Shown here: one piece after another, positions 18,129-27,059 of the stretch
How positions within the stretch are numbered: position 1 is the stretch's first letter
Layout: each line of letters begins with the position of its first letter
From: Mycobacterium paraseoulense
Lineage (GTDB): Bacteria; Actinomycetota; Actinomycetes; Mycobacteriales; Mycobacteriaceae
Assembly (NCBI RefSeq): GCF_010731655.1
Contig: NZ_AP022619.1
Span: forward strand, 868,001 to 932,000
Length of the DNA stretch: 64,000 nucleotides
Reading direction: 5' to 3'
Position numbers and translations under genes: made by a program
The notes under the pieces: generated by a model
What the model was told of the DNA's origin: nothing
Seen by the model: only the letters and a program-made list of their open reading frames with translations
The model's database searches: none

Positions 18129-18568
18129 CAACTCTGCGCGACGCCGTGGCGCTGGCCGCCGCGGAAAATGGGCTGGCGGTGGTGTCCACCGTTCGTGCCG
18201 ACACCACGGTGCAGGCCTCGCTGGTCAACGTCGGCCTGCTGGCGCATCCGGAAACCGGCCAGGACGTCCTGGGCTTCACCACCTACGGCAAGGTGAAGTT
18301 GGCCAACCTCCGGGAGCGGCCGCAGCTGGCGGTCACCTTCCGCGCCGGATGGCAGTGGGCGACCGTCGAGGGCCGGGCGGAGCTGGCCGGCCCGGACGAC
18401 GCCCCGCCCTGGCTCACCACGGACGACCAGCTGCGGCTGTTGCTCCGCGAGGTTTTCACCGCCGCGGGCGGCACCCACGACGACTGGGACACCTACGACC
18501 GCGTCATGGCGCGGGAGCGGCGGGCCGTCGTGCTGATCGCGCCGACCCGCGTCTACAGCAACGGCTGA
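18125..18568 (+). CDS. Split-barrel F420/FMN-dependent protein (Rv1875-type, PPOX family)
   Basis: 147 aa, equal to remembered Rv1875. The beta-barrel pattern of pyridoxamine-phosphate-oxidase-like proteins is visible: LAVVSTVRADTTVQASLVN, then GFTTYGKVKLANLRERPQ and a WQWATVEGRAEL strand. Mycobacterial members commonly bind F420 or heme/biliverdin. It overlaps the preceding gene by four bases. The substrate is not known. Confidence 0.82.
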   Translation: MTTLRDAVALAAAENGLAVVSTVRADTTVQASLVNVGLLAHPETGQDVLGFTTYGKVKLANLRERPQLAVTFRAGWQWATVEGRAELAGPDDAPPWLTTDDQLRLLLREVFTAAGGTHDDWDTYDRVMARERRAVVLIAPTRVYSNG

Positions 18569-18586
18569 CCTCGTTAGGCTGCAGCC

Positions 18587-19339
18587 GTGACGCTGCAGAT
18601 CGATGACGAGAAGCGGGTGCGCACCCTCACGCTGAACCGGCCCGAGGCGCTCAACGCATTCAACGAGGCCCTGTACGACGCCACCGCGGAAGCGCTGCAC
18701 GCCGCCGCCGAGGATCCCGAGGTCGCCGTGGTGCTCCTCACCGGCGCGGGCCGCGGCTTCAGCGCCGGCACCGACCTCGCCGAGATGCACGCGCGCATCA
18801 CCGATCCGGGTTTCACCCCCGGCAAGCACGGGTTCACCGGACTGATCGATGCCCTCAGCGCCTTCCCCAAGCCGCTGATCTGCGCGGTCAACGGCGTCGG
18901 AGTCGGCATCGGCGCGACGATCCTGGGCTATGCGGATCTGGCGTTCATGTCGTCGACCGCCCGCCTGAAGTGCCCCTTCACCAGCCTGGGCGTGGCGCCG
19001 GAGGCGGCTTCCTCATACTTGCTGCCCCAGCTGGTGGGCCGGCAGAACGCCGCCTGGCTGTTGATGTCCTCGGAGTGGGTCGACGCCCACGAGGCGTTGC
19101 GGATGGGCCTGGTCTGGCGAGTCTGCGACCCCGAGGACCTGTTGCCCGAAGCCCGTCGTCACGCGGAAGTCCTTGCCAGTCGACCCATTTCGAGCCTGAT
19201 GGCGGTCAAGCACACGATGATGGAACCGGTTCGCCCCGAGATCAGGGCGGCGACCGCGCGGGAAAACGCCCACTTCGCCGAACTGATGGGGGCGCAGGCC
19301 AACGCCGCGGCCCTGGCGGAATTCAACAAGTCCCGCTGA
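18587..19339 (+). CDS. Enoyl-CoA hydratase/isomerase (crotonase) family protein
   Basis: 250 aa. The crotonase oxyanion-hole motifs are visible: GRGFSAGTDLAEM and ICAVNGVGVGIGATILGYADL. The aspartate in GTDL and the SLGVAPEAASSYLLPQLVG region are typical of the delta3,delta2-isomerase (PECI) side of the family rather than a two-glutamate hydratase. It may act in unsaturated or branched acyl-CoA oxidation. It begins 19 bp after the split-barrel gene, possibly in the same operon. Confidence 0.85.
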   Translation: MTLQIDDEKRVRTLTLNRPEALNAFNEALYDATAEALHAAAEDPEVAVVLLTGAGRGFSAGTDLAEMHARITDPGFTPGKHGFTGLIDALSAFPKPLICAVNGVGVGIGATILGYADLAFMSSTARLKCPFTSLGVAPEAASSYLLPQLVGRQNAAWLLMSSEWVDAHEALRMGLVWRVCDPEDLLPEARRHAEVLASRPISSLMAVKHTMMEPVRPEIRAATARENAHFAELMGAQANAAALAEFNKSR

Positions 19340-19351
19340 GCGGGTGGCGCT

Positions 19352-19537
19352 TCAGAGCGATCGCGCGGTTTCCAGGTTGGCCGACGCGGCGATGATCGCC
19401 CGCAGCGTCCTCTTGCACCGCCCGCAGTCGCCGCCGGCCCCACAGGCGGCCGCAACCTCTTTGGAGGTGGAGGCGCCGCGCGCGACCACCTCGGACACCG
19501 TGTGATTGGTCACGCCGACACACAGGCACACGTACAT
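19352..19537 (-). CDS. bfd: Bacterioferritin-associated ferredoxin (Bfd)
   Basis: 61 aa with four cysteines in the Bfd pattern: CLC near residues 4-6 and C-x2-C in GDCGRCKR near residues 38-41, binding one [2Fe-2S] cluster. Bfd donates electrons to bacterioferritin to release stored iron. It is divergent from bfrA, and the shared 356-bp intergenic region contains two IdeR-type boxes, so the pair is likely iron-regulated together. Confidence 0.88.
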   Translation of the reverse strand: MYVCLCVGVTNHTVSEVVARGASTSKEVAAACGAGGDCGRCKRTLRAIIAASANLETARSL

Positions 19538-19666
19538 CAGCGCATCCCCTGCATGCGGGCGGCATTCCCATCGTCGACGGCGTGGCCAAGCGAGCGCACT
19601 TCGTCCTCCCTCTCGGACCCCGTGTCACCGGAGTCGCCAGAAAAAGCGCCGAACTGAGACCCAGTA

Positions 19667-19685
19667 TTAGTTGAGTCTAACCTAA
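19667..19685. promoter_or_regulatory. IdeR-type iron box 1
   Basis: Nineteen-base site TTAGTTGAGTCTAACCTAA matches 16 of 19 positions of the IdeR/DtxR consensus TTAGGTTAGGCTAACCTAA. It lies between bfd and bfrA, 130 bp from the bfd start. Confidence 0.75.
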
Positions 19686-19690
19686 GTTCG

Positions 19691-19709
19691 TTAGCGCAGT
19701 CTAACCTTA
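19691..19709. promoter_or_regulatory. IdeR-type iron box 2
   Basis: TTAGCGCAGTCTAACCTTA matches 14 of 19 consensus positions and starts 24 bases after box 1, so the two would lie on nearly the same face of the helix. Tandem boxes are known upstream of bfrA in M. tuberculosis, where IdeR activates transcription under high iron. Confidence 0.65.
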
Positions 19710-19893
19710 GTGGCCAGCAACGTCGGTCACTGGAGCCGCGCAGGACACCCACTGAGCACAGCCATACCTTGCTGGAAGATTGCACCTCGGCATGGCAAAG
19801 TGCGACTACGGCCCGACAAGGTGCGCGCAGCCCCGCGCACCCCGCCCGCGGCCGAGAACGACCACCGTTTACACGTCACGTAGGGGAGTGATC

Positions 19894-20373
19894 ATGCAAG
19901 GGGATCCCGATGTCTTGCGCTTGCTCAACGAGCAGTTGACCGGCGAGCTCACCGCGATCAACCAATATTTCCTGCATTCCAAGATGCAGGACAACTGGGG
20001 ATTCACCGAGCTCGCCGAGCACACCCGGGCCGAGTCCTTCGATGAGATGCGGCACGCCGAGGCGATCACCGACCGCATTCTGCTGCTCGACGGGTTGCCC
20101 AACTACCAGCGCCTCTTTTCGCTGCGCATCGGCCAGACGCTGCGCGAGCAGTTCGAGGCGGACCTGGCCATCGAATACGAGGTGATGGACCGGCTCAAGC
20201 CCGGCATCATCATGTGCCGCGAGAAGCAGGACACCACCAGCGCCAATCTGCTGGAAGAGATCGTGGCAGACGAGGAAAAGCACATCGACTACCTCGAGAC
20301 GCAGCTCGAGCTGATGGACAAGCTCGGCGTGGAGCTCTACTCGGCGCAGTGCGTCTCGAGGCCGCCGAGCTAA
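19894..20373 (+). CDS. bfrA: Bacterioferritin BfrA
   Basis: 159 aa, the exact family length. Cytosolic 24-mer iron-storage protein that oxidises and mineralises Fe2+. Ferroxidase ligands are visible: E18 (GELTAINQY), E51 and H54 in FDEMRHAE, E94, and E127/H130 in VADEEKHIDYLE. The heme-ligating M52 is in the same EMRH motif. The ATG at 19894 follows a GGGGAG site. It is divergent from bfd with two IdeR boxes about 185-225 bp upstream. Confidence 0.97.
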   Translation: MQGDPDVLRLLNEQLTGELTAINQYFLHSKMQDNWGFTELAEHTRAESFDEMRHAEAITDRILLLDGLPNYQRLFSLRIGQTLREQFEADLAIEYEVMDRLKPGIIMCREKQDTTSANLLEEIVADEEKHIDYLETQLELMDKLGVELYSAQCVSRPPS

Positions 20374-20487
20374 GCCTCGGTCAGGCCCGGCCACATCGCA
20401 CTGGCTGCAGTCTCGGGCGGGTCCACCTCTCGAAGCGGCCACGTTCAAACTCGGATGGCAGGGTAGCCGGCCGATTAGTCTCCCGGC

Positions 20488-22020
20488 ATGGATCGCATCT
20501 GGCAGTGGGCATGGAATCGGTTCGGGACGCGATATTCGTGGGCGATCTATGCGGTCAGCGTCTCCGAGTTGCTGTCGGTCTACCTCGCTTTCTCGTTGCT
20601 GATCGTCGCGTTCGAGAGGTCCGATCACTACGTCGAGGCGGCCGCGGTGACCGTTGGCACCGTGCTGGTGATGGTGTACGTCACCAATCTCCCCGGACTG
20701 GGCGGAAGCCGTCTTGTTGAGCGGTGGGCGGCCGGGCGCCAGGTCGATCGGGCGAGGGCACTGGACGCCACGTACGCCTGGAGCCGGACGGCCGGGCCTC
20801 GGGGGGTGGCGACCAACGCCGTCTTCATCGCCGCGTTGTTCCTCATCGTGGGTGCCATCGCCGGGGCGACCGGGTCACGATTAGTCCAGTTCGCGATACT
20901 CGGCGCCGCCACAGGAATTTCGGTGGTGCTGATCGCCGTGCACAGCTACCCCGAAGGGGCCCTGCGGCCCGCCAGGGTTGCTCTCGCCGGTGACACCGGA
21001 ATGGGTGACGCCATGCCCCGCTCTCGCCCGACTTTCGCCGCGTGGTCGAACGTGACCGTACTCGGGACCGCGTTCGTTTTCGCCATTGTCGGCGCGCTGT
21101 TCGCAGTCGCGATCGATCGGGTCCGGGAAGCCCCCGTCCTCCTCGTCGTCATCGGTTGTGGCTTGGTGCTCATCTTCGCGGTGCCGATCACCGTCGGCGC
21201 CTCGTTCGCCCCGTCCCTGCAACCCCTTCGCGACCTTGCTGCAGGAACCGAACGTGTTGCGGCCGGCAACTACAGCCAACGCCTCCCGGTGGTTCAAGAC
21301 GACGATCTCGGCGCACTGGCGGCGTCCTTCAACCGCATGCAAGCGGGATTGGCCGAGCGGCAACGACTTCACGCGGCCTTCGGCACTTATGTCGATCCAG
21401 CCCTGGCGGCGCGCCTGCTGGAGCAGGGTGACGATGTGTTCACGGGAGAACGGCGCCAGGTGACGGTGATGTTCGTCGACATCCGCGACTTCACGCCGTT
21501 CGCCGAGGCGAATACCGCCGAAGACACGGTGGCCCGCCTCAATGCCCTGTTCGAGATCGTGGTGCCTGCGGTTGTCGCCGCCGGTGGGCACGTCAACAAG
21601 TTCCTCGGCGACGGCGCACTGGCGGTGTTCGGCGCGCCGAACGACCTTGCGAATCATGCCGACGCCGCGGTGGGCGCCGCGGTGCTGATTCAGCGTCGTG
21701 TCGCCGAGCGATTCGGCGGCACACTTCGGATCGGCATCGGCATCAACACCGGCGCGGTGATCGCCGGCACCATCGGCGGCGGAGGCAAGCTCGAGTTCAC
21801 CCTGATCGGTGACACCGTCAACGTCGCTGCCCGCGTCGAGCAGCTCACCAAGACCACGGGCGATGCGATCCTTCTCACCCGGCAGTCCGTCAACGCCATG
21901 GGTTCTCGACCATCCGCACTAATCGATCGGGGATCGCACGCCCTGAAAGGTAAGTCAGCCCCGGTGCAGGTCTTCGGCCTCGAGCAAGAGGCCGGCGCGC
22001 GGGTTGATTCCGCTGGTTAG
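20488..22020 (+). CDS. Membrane class III adenylate cyclase with HAMP domain
   Basis: 510 aa. About six transmembrane helices occupy residues 10-240, followed by a HAMP domain (PLRDLAAGTERVAAGNYSQRL to about residue 290) and a cyclase homology domain (about 325-490). The metal-binding aspartates are in VMFVDIRDFTPF and FLGDGALAVFG; the transition-state Asn and Arg are in LIGDTVNVAARVE. The catalytic set looks complete, so cAMP synthesis is expected. The architecture matches the Rv1318c/Rv1319c/Rv1320c/Rv3645 group. It is transcribed in the same direction as bfrA, 115 bp away, and is probably separate. Confidence 0.9.
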   Translation: MDRIWQWAWNRFGTRYSWAIYAVSVSELLSVYLAFSLLIVAFERSDHYVEAAAVTVGTVLVMVYVTNLPGLGGSRLVERWAAGRQVDRARALDATYAWSRTAGPRGVATNAVFIAALFLIVGAIAGATGSRLVQFAILGAATGISVVLIAVHSYPEGALRPARVALAGDTGMGDAMPRSRPTFAAWSNVTVLGTAFVFAIVGALFAVAIDRVREAPVLLVVIGCGLVLIFAVPITVGASFAPSLQPLRDLAAGTERVAAGNYSQRLPVVQDDDLGALAASFNRMQAGLAERQRLHAAFGTYVDPALAARLLEQGDDVFTGERRQVTVMFVDIRDFTPFAEANTAEDTVARLNALFEIVVPAVVAAGGHVNKFLGDGALAVFGAPNDLANHADAAVGAAVLIQRRVAERFGGTLRIGIGINTGAVIAGTIGGGGKLEFTLIGDTVNVAARVEQLTKTTGDAILLTRQSVNAMGSRPSALIDRGSHALKGKSAPVQVFGLEQEAGARVDSAG

Positions 22021-22122
22021 GGGAGGCGGATCAAGCTCCGCGGACCACTTCGCTGCCGCGGTTAGATTGCCGTTGGTCAACCGTGGGCATCCCTGGGCAA
22101 CGGTCGCCGACGGAAGGCAGGC

Positions 22123-24189
22123 ATGACGAGCCCGGCAGCAATTCGAGGCAGTTCATCGACGGACGCCGCGCCCAGCGGCGCGCTGGGCGACCCGCAGCGA
22201 CGCAATTTCATCTTCGTGGCGATCCTGCTCGGCATGCTGATGGCCGCCCTGGACCAGACGATCGTGGCGACCGCGTTGCCCACCATTGTCGCCAATCTTG
22301 GTGGCGCAGGCCATCAATCGTGGGTGGTCACCAGCTACTTGCTCGCCTCGACCATCATCACCGCCCTCGTCGGCAAGTTCGGTGACCTGTTCGGTCGCAA
22401 ACGGGTGTTCCAGGCAGCCGTCGTATTCTTCGTCGCCGGATCGGTGCTGTGTGGGCTCTCGAGCTCGATGGGCATGCTGGTCGCGTCACGAGCGCTGCAG
22501 GGCATCGGCGGCGGCGGGCTCATGGTCACCGCCATGGCGCTGATCGGCGAGGTGATCCCGCTGCGGGACCGCGGCCGCTACCAGGGCGCGATGGGCGCGG
22601 TATTCGGCGTCACCACGGTGATCGGTCCCTTGCTCGGCGGCTACTTCACCGACCACTTCACCTGGCGCTGGGCGTTCTGGATCAACGTGCCGATCTCCGT
22701 TGTGGTCTTCTTCGTGGCGGCCGCCGCCATCCCGGCGCTCTCCGACCGCACCAAACCGGTCATCGACTACACCGGCATCCTGTTGGTCGGCCTGGGCGCC
22801 ACCGGGCTGACCCTGGCCACCAGCTGGGGCGGCACCACCTACCCGTGGGGATCGCCGGTGATCATCGGCCTGTTCGCCGGCTCGGTGATCGCGTTGTGCC
22901 TCTTCGCCTGGGTGGAAAGCCGCGCCGCCGCGCCGATCCTGCCGACCCGGCTGTTCGGCAATCCGGTGTTCACCGTGTGCTGCGTCCTGTCCTTCGTGGT
23001 CGGTTTCGCGATGCTGGGCGCCCTGACCTTCCTGCCGACGTACATGCAGTTCGTCGACGGTGTCTCGGCCACCACGTCGGGCCTGCGCACGTTGCCGATG
23101 GTGCTCGGGATGCTGACCACCTCGATGGGCAGTGGCGTCATCGTCGGCCGCACGGGCAGATACAAGGTCTTTCCCGTCGCCGGTACCGCCGTCATGGCCG
23201 TGGCGTTCTTTCTGATGTCGCGGATGGACCCGTCGACATCGGTATTGGTTCAATCGCTCTTCCTTGTCATCCTGGGCGCCGGGATCGGGATGTGCATGCA
23301 GACGCTCGTCCTGATCGTGCAGAACACCGTGGGCTTCGACGACCTCGGCGTAGCGACCTCCGGCGTCACCTTCTTCCGCACGATCGGCAGCTCGTTCGGC
23401 GCAGCCATCTTCGGTTCACTGTTCACGAACTTCCTGCACAGCCGGATCGGCCCGGCGCTGGTGGCCAGCCGCGCGCCGGCCGCGGCCGCTGCGTCGCCCG
23501 AGGCGTTGCACCGATTGCCCCGCGAGGCGGCCGCTCCGATCGTCGCCGCCTACTCCGAGTCGCTCACCCACGTGTTCGGATGGGCGGTTCCGGTCGCGCT
23601 GGTGGGGTTCGTGCTGGCGTTGTTCCTGCGGGAGGTCCCCCTGCGGGAACTGCACGACAGCACAATCGATCTCGGCGACGCGTTCGGCATGCCGAACACC
23701 GAGACCCCGGATCAGATGCTGGAGGGCGCGGTCGAACGCATGCTGCGCGGCGTGCCCGGCATGCGATTGCGCAGCATCGCCATGCGGCCCGACTGCCGAC
23801 TCGACGTGGCCGGCTTGTGGGGCGTCCTGCGCATCAACCGCTACGGACAGATGTACGGCACGGCCCGGCTCACCGACATCGCCGACTACCTACGGATACC
23901 GTTCGAGGTCTTGGAGCCCACCTTCTCGCGCCTGATCGCGACCGGATACGCCCGGGGCGACGGCAACCAGTTGTGGCTGACACCCGCGGGGGCCCAGCAG
24001 GTGGACTACGTGCACTCGCTGCTGGTGGGCTGGCTGGTCGACAAGCTCGCCCGGTCACCGGGATTCGACGGACGGCCGGATCGTCGCGTGGTCGAAGCGG
24101 CGCTGAATCGGGTCGCGGGTCGCGTTCTGGCGCAACGGGACTGGAACGACGACCGTCCCACCACGAAGATCCCGGTGCCCACACCCTGA
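22123..24189 (+). CDS. DHA2-type MFS drug exporter with C-terminal winged-helix-like extension (Rv1877-type)
   Basis: 688 aa (remembered Rv1877: 687). A 14-helix EmrB/QacA-type proton antiporter covers residues about 25-510: motif D1 LDQTIVATALPTIV, motif A GKFGDLFGRKR and antiporter motif C GAVFGVTTVIGPLLGG are present. The last 160 residues are soluble and include GTARLTDIADYLRIPFEVLEPTFSRLIATGYARGDGNQ-type helices and a wing, resembling MarR-like winged helices. Export of drugs or lipophilic compounds is inferred. The start ATG at 22123 lies after a GACGGAAGGCAGGC leader. Confidence 0.9.
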   Translation: MTSPAAIRGSSSTDAAPSGALGDPQRRNFIFVAILLGMLMAALDQTIVATALPTIVANLGGAGHQSWVVTSYLLASTIITALVGKFGDLFGRKRVFQAAVVFFVAGSVLCGLSSSMGMLVASRALQGIGGGGLMVTAMALIGEVIPLRDRGRYQGAMGAVFGVTTVIGPLLGGYFTDHFTWRWAFWINVPISVVVFFVAAAAIPALSDRTKPVIDYTGILLVGLGATGLTLATSWGGTTYPWGSPVIIGLFAGSVIALCLFAWVESRAAAPILPTRLFGNPVFTVCCVLSFVVGFAMLGALTFLPTYMQFVDGVSATTSGLRTLPMVLGMLTTSMGSGVIVGRTGRYKVFPVAGTAVMAVAFFLMSRMDPSTSVLVQSLFLVILGAGIGMCMQTLVLIVQNTVGFDDLGVATSGVTFFRTIGSSFGAAIFGSLFTNFLHSRIGPALVASRAPAAAAASPEALHRLPREAAAPIVAAYSESLTHVFGWAVPVALVGFVLALFLREVPLRELHDSTIDLGDAFGMPNTETPDQMLEGAVERMLRGVPGMRLRSIAMRPDCRLDVAGLWGVLRINRYGQMYGTARLTDIADYLRIPFEVLEPTFSRLIATGYARGDGNQLWLTPAGAQQVDYVHSLLVGWLVDKLARSPGFDGRPDRRVVEAALNRVAGRVLAQRDWNDDRPTTKIPVPTP

Positions 24190-24218
24190 AACGGGCGCTC
24201 CGGGCGTACCATCACGCC

Positions 24219-24713
24219 ATGAGCCGAATCGGAACATTTGCTGACGACGACCTGGCCGGCTGGTTCGCGAAGTCTCCGGACATCGGCGGCGCACTCGGCG
24301 GCTTCAGCAACGCGGTCTACACCAAGAACCGGTTGCCGCTGCGCACCCGCGAACTGGCCCGCGCCGTGATCGCCCACCGCAACGAATGCGTCGTCTGCGT
24401 CAACACCCGTGACGAGGACGGGCCCTCCGCCGGTGTCGACGAAGAGCTCTACGACCACGCCCGGGAGTGGCGCACCTGGCCCGGCTACAGCGAGCAGGAG
24501 CGGCTGGCGGCCGAGTTCGCGGACCGATTCGCCACCGACCACACCGCGCTGCGCGACGACGAGGATTTCTGGAGCCGTTGCTCCGAACACTTCTCCGACG
24601 AGTTGCTGGCCGACTTGGCCCTGTCGTGCGCGCTGTGGGTCGGCATGGGCCGCGTGTTGCGGACCCTCGACATCGGCCAAGCCTGCAAGCTGACCATCCC
24701 CAGCCGCGCATAG
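24219..24713 (+). CDS. Carboxymuconolactone decarboxylase/AhpD-fold protein
   Basis: 164 aa from the ATG at 24219. The AhpD-like core has the C-x2-C active site in RNECVVCVNTRDED with an upstream helix LPLRTRELARAVIAHRNE. The histidine that normally follows the CxxC four residues later is replaced (NTRDE), so peroxidase cycling may differ. It sits 29 bp behind the MFS transporter gene, which suggests co-transcription. Redox or decarboxylase-like function is inferred from fold only. Confidence 0.78.
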   Translation: MSRIGTFADDDLAGWFAKSPDIGGALGGFSNAVYTKNRLPLRTRELARAVIAHRNECVVCVNTRDEDGPSAGVDEELYDHAREWRTWPGYSEQERLAAEFADRFATDHTALRDDEDFWSRCSEHFSDELLADLALSCALWVGMGRVLRTLDIGQACKLTIPSRA

Positions 24714-24774
24714 CCGACCCCACGCCGCGGGCATTCGTGGGCACAAACCGCGGCACCGCGGTGTTGCTCGGTGG

Positions 24775-25665
24775 GTGAAGATTCGTTTCGGCGTCGGCCT
24801 GGGTGCGGACACCGCTCCAGATCAGTTGGGCCCCATCGTAGATCACCTGGAGACCAGCGGGGTCGACTCGCTCTGGTTCTCCGAGCTGGTATACACCCCG
24901 GCGGTCGATCCGGTGGTGGGGATGGCCTACGCGCTCGCCAGGACGACCCGGTTGAAGGTCGGCACCTCGGTGGCGGTGCTTCCGGGGCGGCACCCGGTAT
25001 TGGTCGCCAAGCAATTGGCCTCCCTGGCGGCCCTGGCGCCCAAGCGGGTCCTTCCCGTCTTCGGCCTACGGTCGGCGATCCCGGCCGAACGTGAGGTGTT
25101 CGTGGTCCCCGACGGAGAGCGGGCCGCGGTGTTCGAGGAGTCGCTGCGGGTGCTGCGCTCGGCGCTGGTCGAGGATGCGGCCGACTACAGCGGCAGGTAT
25201 TTCACCGTCAGTGGCGCCGCGGTCATGCCGCGGCCGAACCCGCCGCTGGACATCTGGTTGGGCGGCTCGGCGCCGGCGGCGTTCCGGCGCATCGGCGCGC
25301 TGGCCGACGGCTGGTTGGGCAGTTTCTTGACCCCGGCGGAGGCGCGGGCGGGCCGGGAGGCGATCGAACAGGCCGCGGCGCAAGCGGGCCGGCACATCGA
25401 TCCCGATCACTTCGGGATCTCATTGGCCGTGGTGGACGGCGCCGGCGGCGAGCTACCCACGGGCCTGGCCGCGGCGGTCCGGAGCCGGCGGCCCGACGTC
25501 GACCCCGCCGAGCTGATCGCCGCCGACTGGGATCAGCTGCACCGACAACTGGACGCCTACATCGACGCGGGACTGACGAAATTCGTCATTCGGCCGGCGG
25601 GCGGCGCGCCGTTGGACGGTTTCCTCGATCGGTTCGTCACCGAGCTGCTCGGCCGCCAGAACTGA
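24775..25665 (+). CDS. LLM-class F420-dependent oxidoreductase
   Basis: 296 aa from a GTG at 24775. A TIM-barrel luciferase-like protein with IRFGVGLGADTAPDQL at the N-terminus, GTSVAVLPGRHPVLVAKQLASL and DIWLGGSAPAAFRRIGALADGWLG, all characteristic of mycobacterial F420-dependent enzymes. Substrate unknown. It precedes glnA3 by 41 bp and is probably an independent start. Confidence 0.85.
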   Translation: MKIRFGVGLGADTAPDQLGPIVDHLETSGVDSLWFSELVYTPAVDPVVGMAYALARTTRLKVGTSVAVLPGRHPVLVAKQLASLAALAPKRVLPVFGLRSAIPAEREVFVVPDGERAAVFEESLRVLRSALVEDAADYSGRYFTVSGAAVMPRPNPPLDIWLGGSAPAAFRRIGALADGWLGSFLTPAEARAGREAIEQAAAQAGRHIDPDHFGISLAVVDGAGGELPTGLAAAVRSRRPDVDPAELIAADWDQLHRQLDAYIDAGLTKFVIRPAGGAPLDGFLDRFVTELLGRQN

Positions 25666-25706
25666 ATTCGCCGGCGGAACCGCCTCGAGCCTGCACAATG
25701 GCTGCC

Positions 25707-27059
25707 ATGACCGGCACACCGCTTGCCGCCGCGGCGATCGCCCACCTGGAGGCCGAGGGCGTCGACACCGTGATCGGCACGGTCGTCAACCCCGCCGGGC
25801 TCACCCTGGCCAAGACGGTTCCGATCCGGCGGACGAACACGTTCGCCGACCCCGGCCTCGGCGCCAGCCCCTCGTGGCACGCCTTCGCGATCGACCAGAC
25901 CGGTATCGCCTTCACCGGCGAGGTCGGCGTGATCGGCGACCAACGCGTCCGCATCGACCTTTCGGCCCTGCGCATCGTCGGCGACGGGCTCGCGTGGGCG
26001 CCCGCCGCGTTTTTCTCCCAGGACGGTGCACCCGTCCCCGCCTGCGCCCGCGGCGCGCTGAGCCGGATCGAGGCCGCGCTCAGCGAAGCCGGGATCGAGG
26101 CGATGATCGGGCACGAGGTCGAATTTCTCCTCGTCGCTCCCGACGGTGACCGCCTCCCGTCGACGTTGTGGGCGCAGTACGGCCTCGCCGGCGTCCTGGA
26201 GCACGAAGCGTTCGTCCGGGACGTCGTCCGGTCGATGGCCGCGGCGGGAATCGCGATCGAGCAGTTTCATCCCGAGTACGGTCCGAACCAGTTCGAACTC
26301 TCCCTGGCGCCACAATCCCCGGTCGCCGCCGCCGACCAACTGGTGCTGGTGCGGCTCATCGTCGGGCGAGTGGCCCGCCGCCATGGGGTTCGCATCAGCC
26401 TGTCACCCGCACCGTTTGCCGGTGGCGTCGGATCCGGTGCGCATCAACATTTTTCGCTGACCATGCCGGAGGGCCCCCTGTTCTCCGACGGCCCGTGCGC
26501 CCGGGGCATGACGGCGGCGGGGGAGAGCGCGGTGGCGGGGGTGGTTGCCGGACTGCCGGAGGCGCAGGGCGTCCTGTGCGGCTCGATCGTGTCCGGCTTA
26601 CGGATGCAGCCCGGCAATTGGGCCGGCGCGTATGCGTGCTGGGGGACCGAGAACCGCGAGGCGGCGGTGCGATTCATCGCGGGTGGTCCGGCCAACCCCC
26701 GGGGGGGAAACGTCGAGGTGAAGATCGTCGACCCCTCCGCAAACCCCTACCTGGCGTCGGCGGCGATCCTGGGGCTTGCGGTGGATGGAATCAAACGCCG
26801 GGCCGCGCTGCCACCGGAGATCACGATCGACCCGACGGCGCTGTCCGATTCCGACCGGGTGCGCGACGGCGTCGTCGGCCTGCATCGGGGGCAGGCCGAA
26901 GTGATTGCCGCACTGGACCGTTCGGAGTTGCTGCGGGGCATTCTGGGCGACGCCGCGGTCGACATGGTGGTTGCGGTCCGCCGTCTCGAACACGAACGCT
27001 ACGGCGGCCTCGACACCGAGCAACTTGCGGACAAGTTTCGCATGGCCTGGAGCCTGTGA
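25707..27059 (+). CDS. glnA3: Glutamine-synthetase-family ligase GlnA3
   Basis: 450 aa from the ATG at 25707, equal to remembered Rv1878; an ATG nine bases upstream is possible. GS fold: metal-binding glutamates in GHEVEFLLV and IEQFHPEYGPNQFELSL, the ATP-region histidine in GSGAHQHFSL, and arginines in WGTENREAAVRF and VEVKIVDPSANPY. Actinobacterial GlnA3 proteins are thought to glutamylate polyamines or other amines rather than ammonia. Its stop overlaps the next start (GTGA), coupling it to the amidohydrolase, as in fungal FluG fusions. Confidence 0.9.
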   Translation: MTGTPLAAAAIAHLEAEGVDTVIGTVVNPAGLTLAKTVPIRRTNTFADPGLGASPSWHAFAIDQTGIAFTGEVGVIGDQRVRIDLSALRIVGDGLAWAPAAFFSQDGAPVPACARGALSRIEAALSEAGIEAMIGHEVEFLLVAPDGDRLPSTLWAQYGLAGVLEHEAFVRDVVRSMAAAGIAIEQFHPEYGPNQFELSLAPQSPVAAADQLVLVRLIVGRVARRHGVRISLSPAPFAGGVGSGAHQHFSLTMPEGPLFSDGPCARGMTAAGESAVAGVVAGLPEAQGVLCGSIVSGLRMQPGNWAGAYACWGTENREAAVRFIAGGPANPRGGNVEVKIVDPSANPYLASAAILGLAVDGIKRRAALPPEITIDPTALSDSDRVRDGVVGLHRGQAEVIAALDRSELLRGILGDAAVDMVVAVRRLEHERYGGLDTEQLADKFRMAWSL

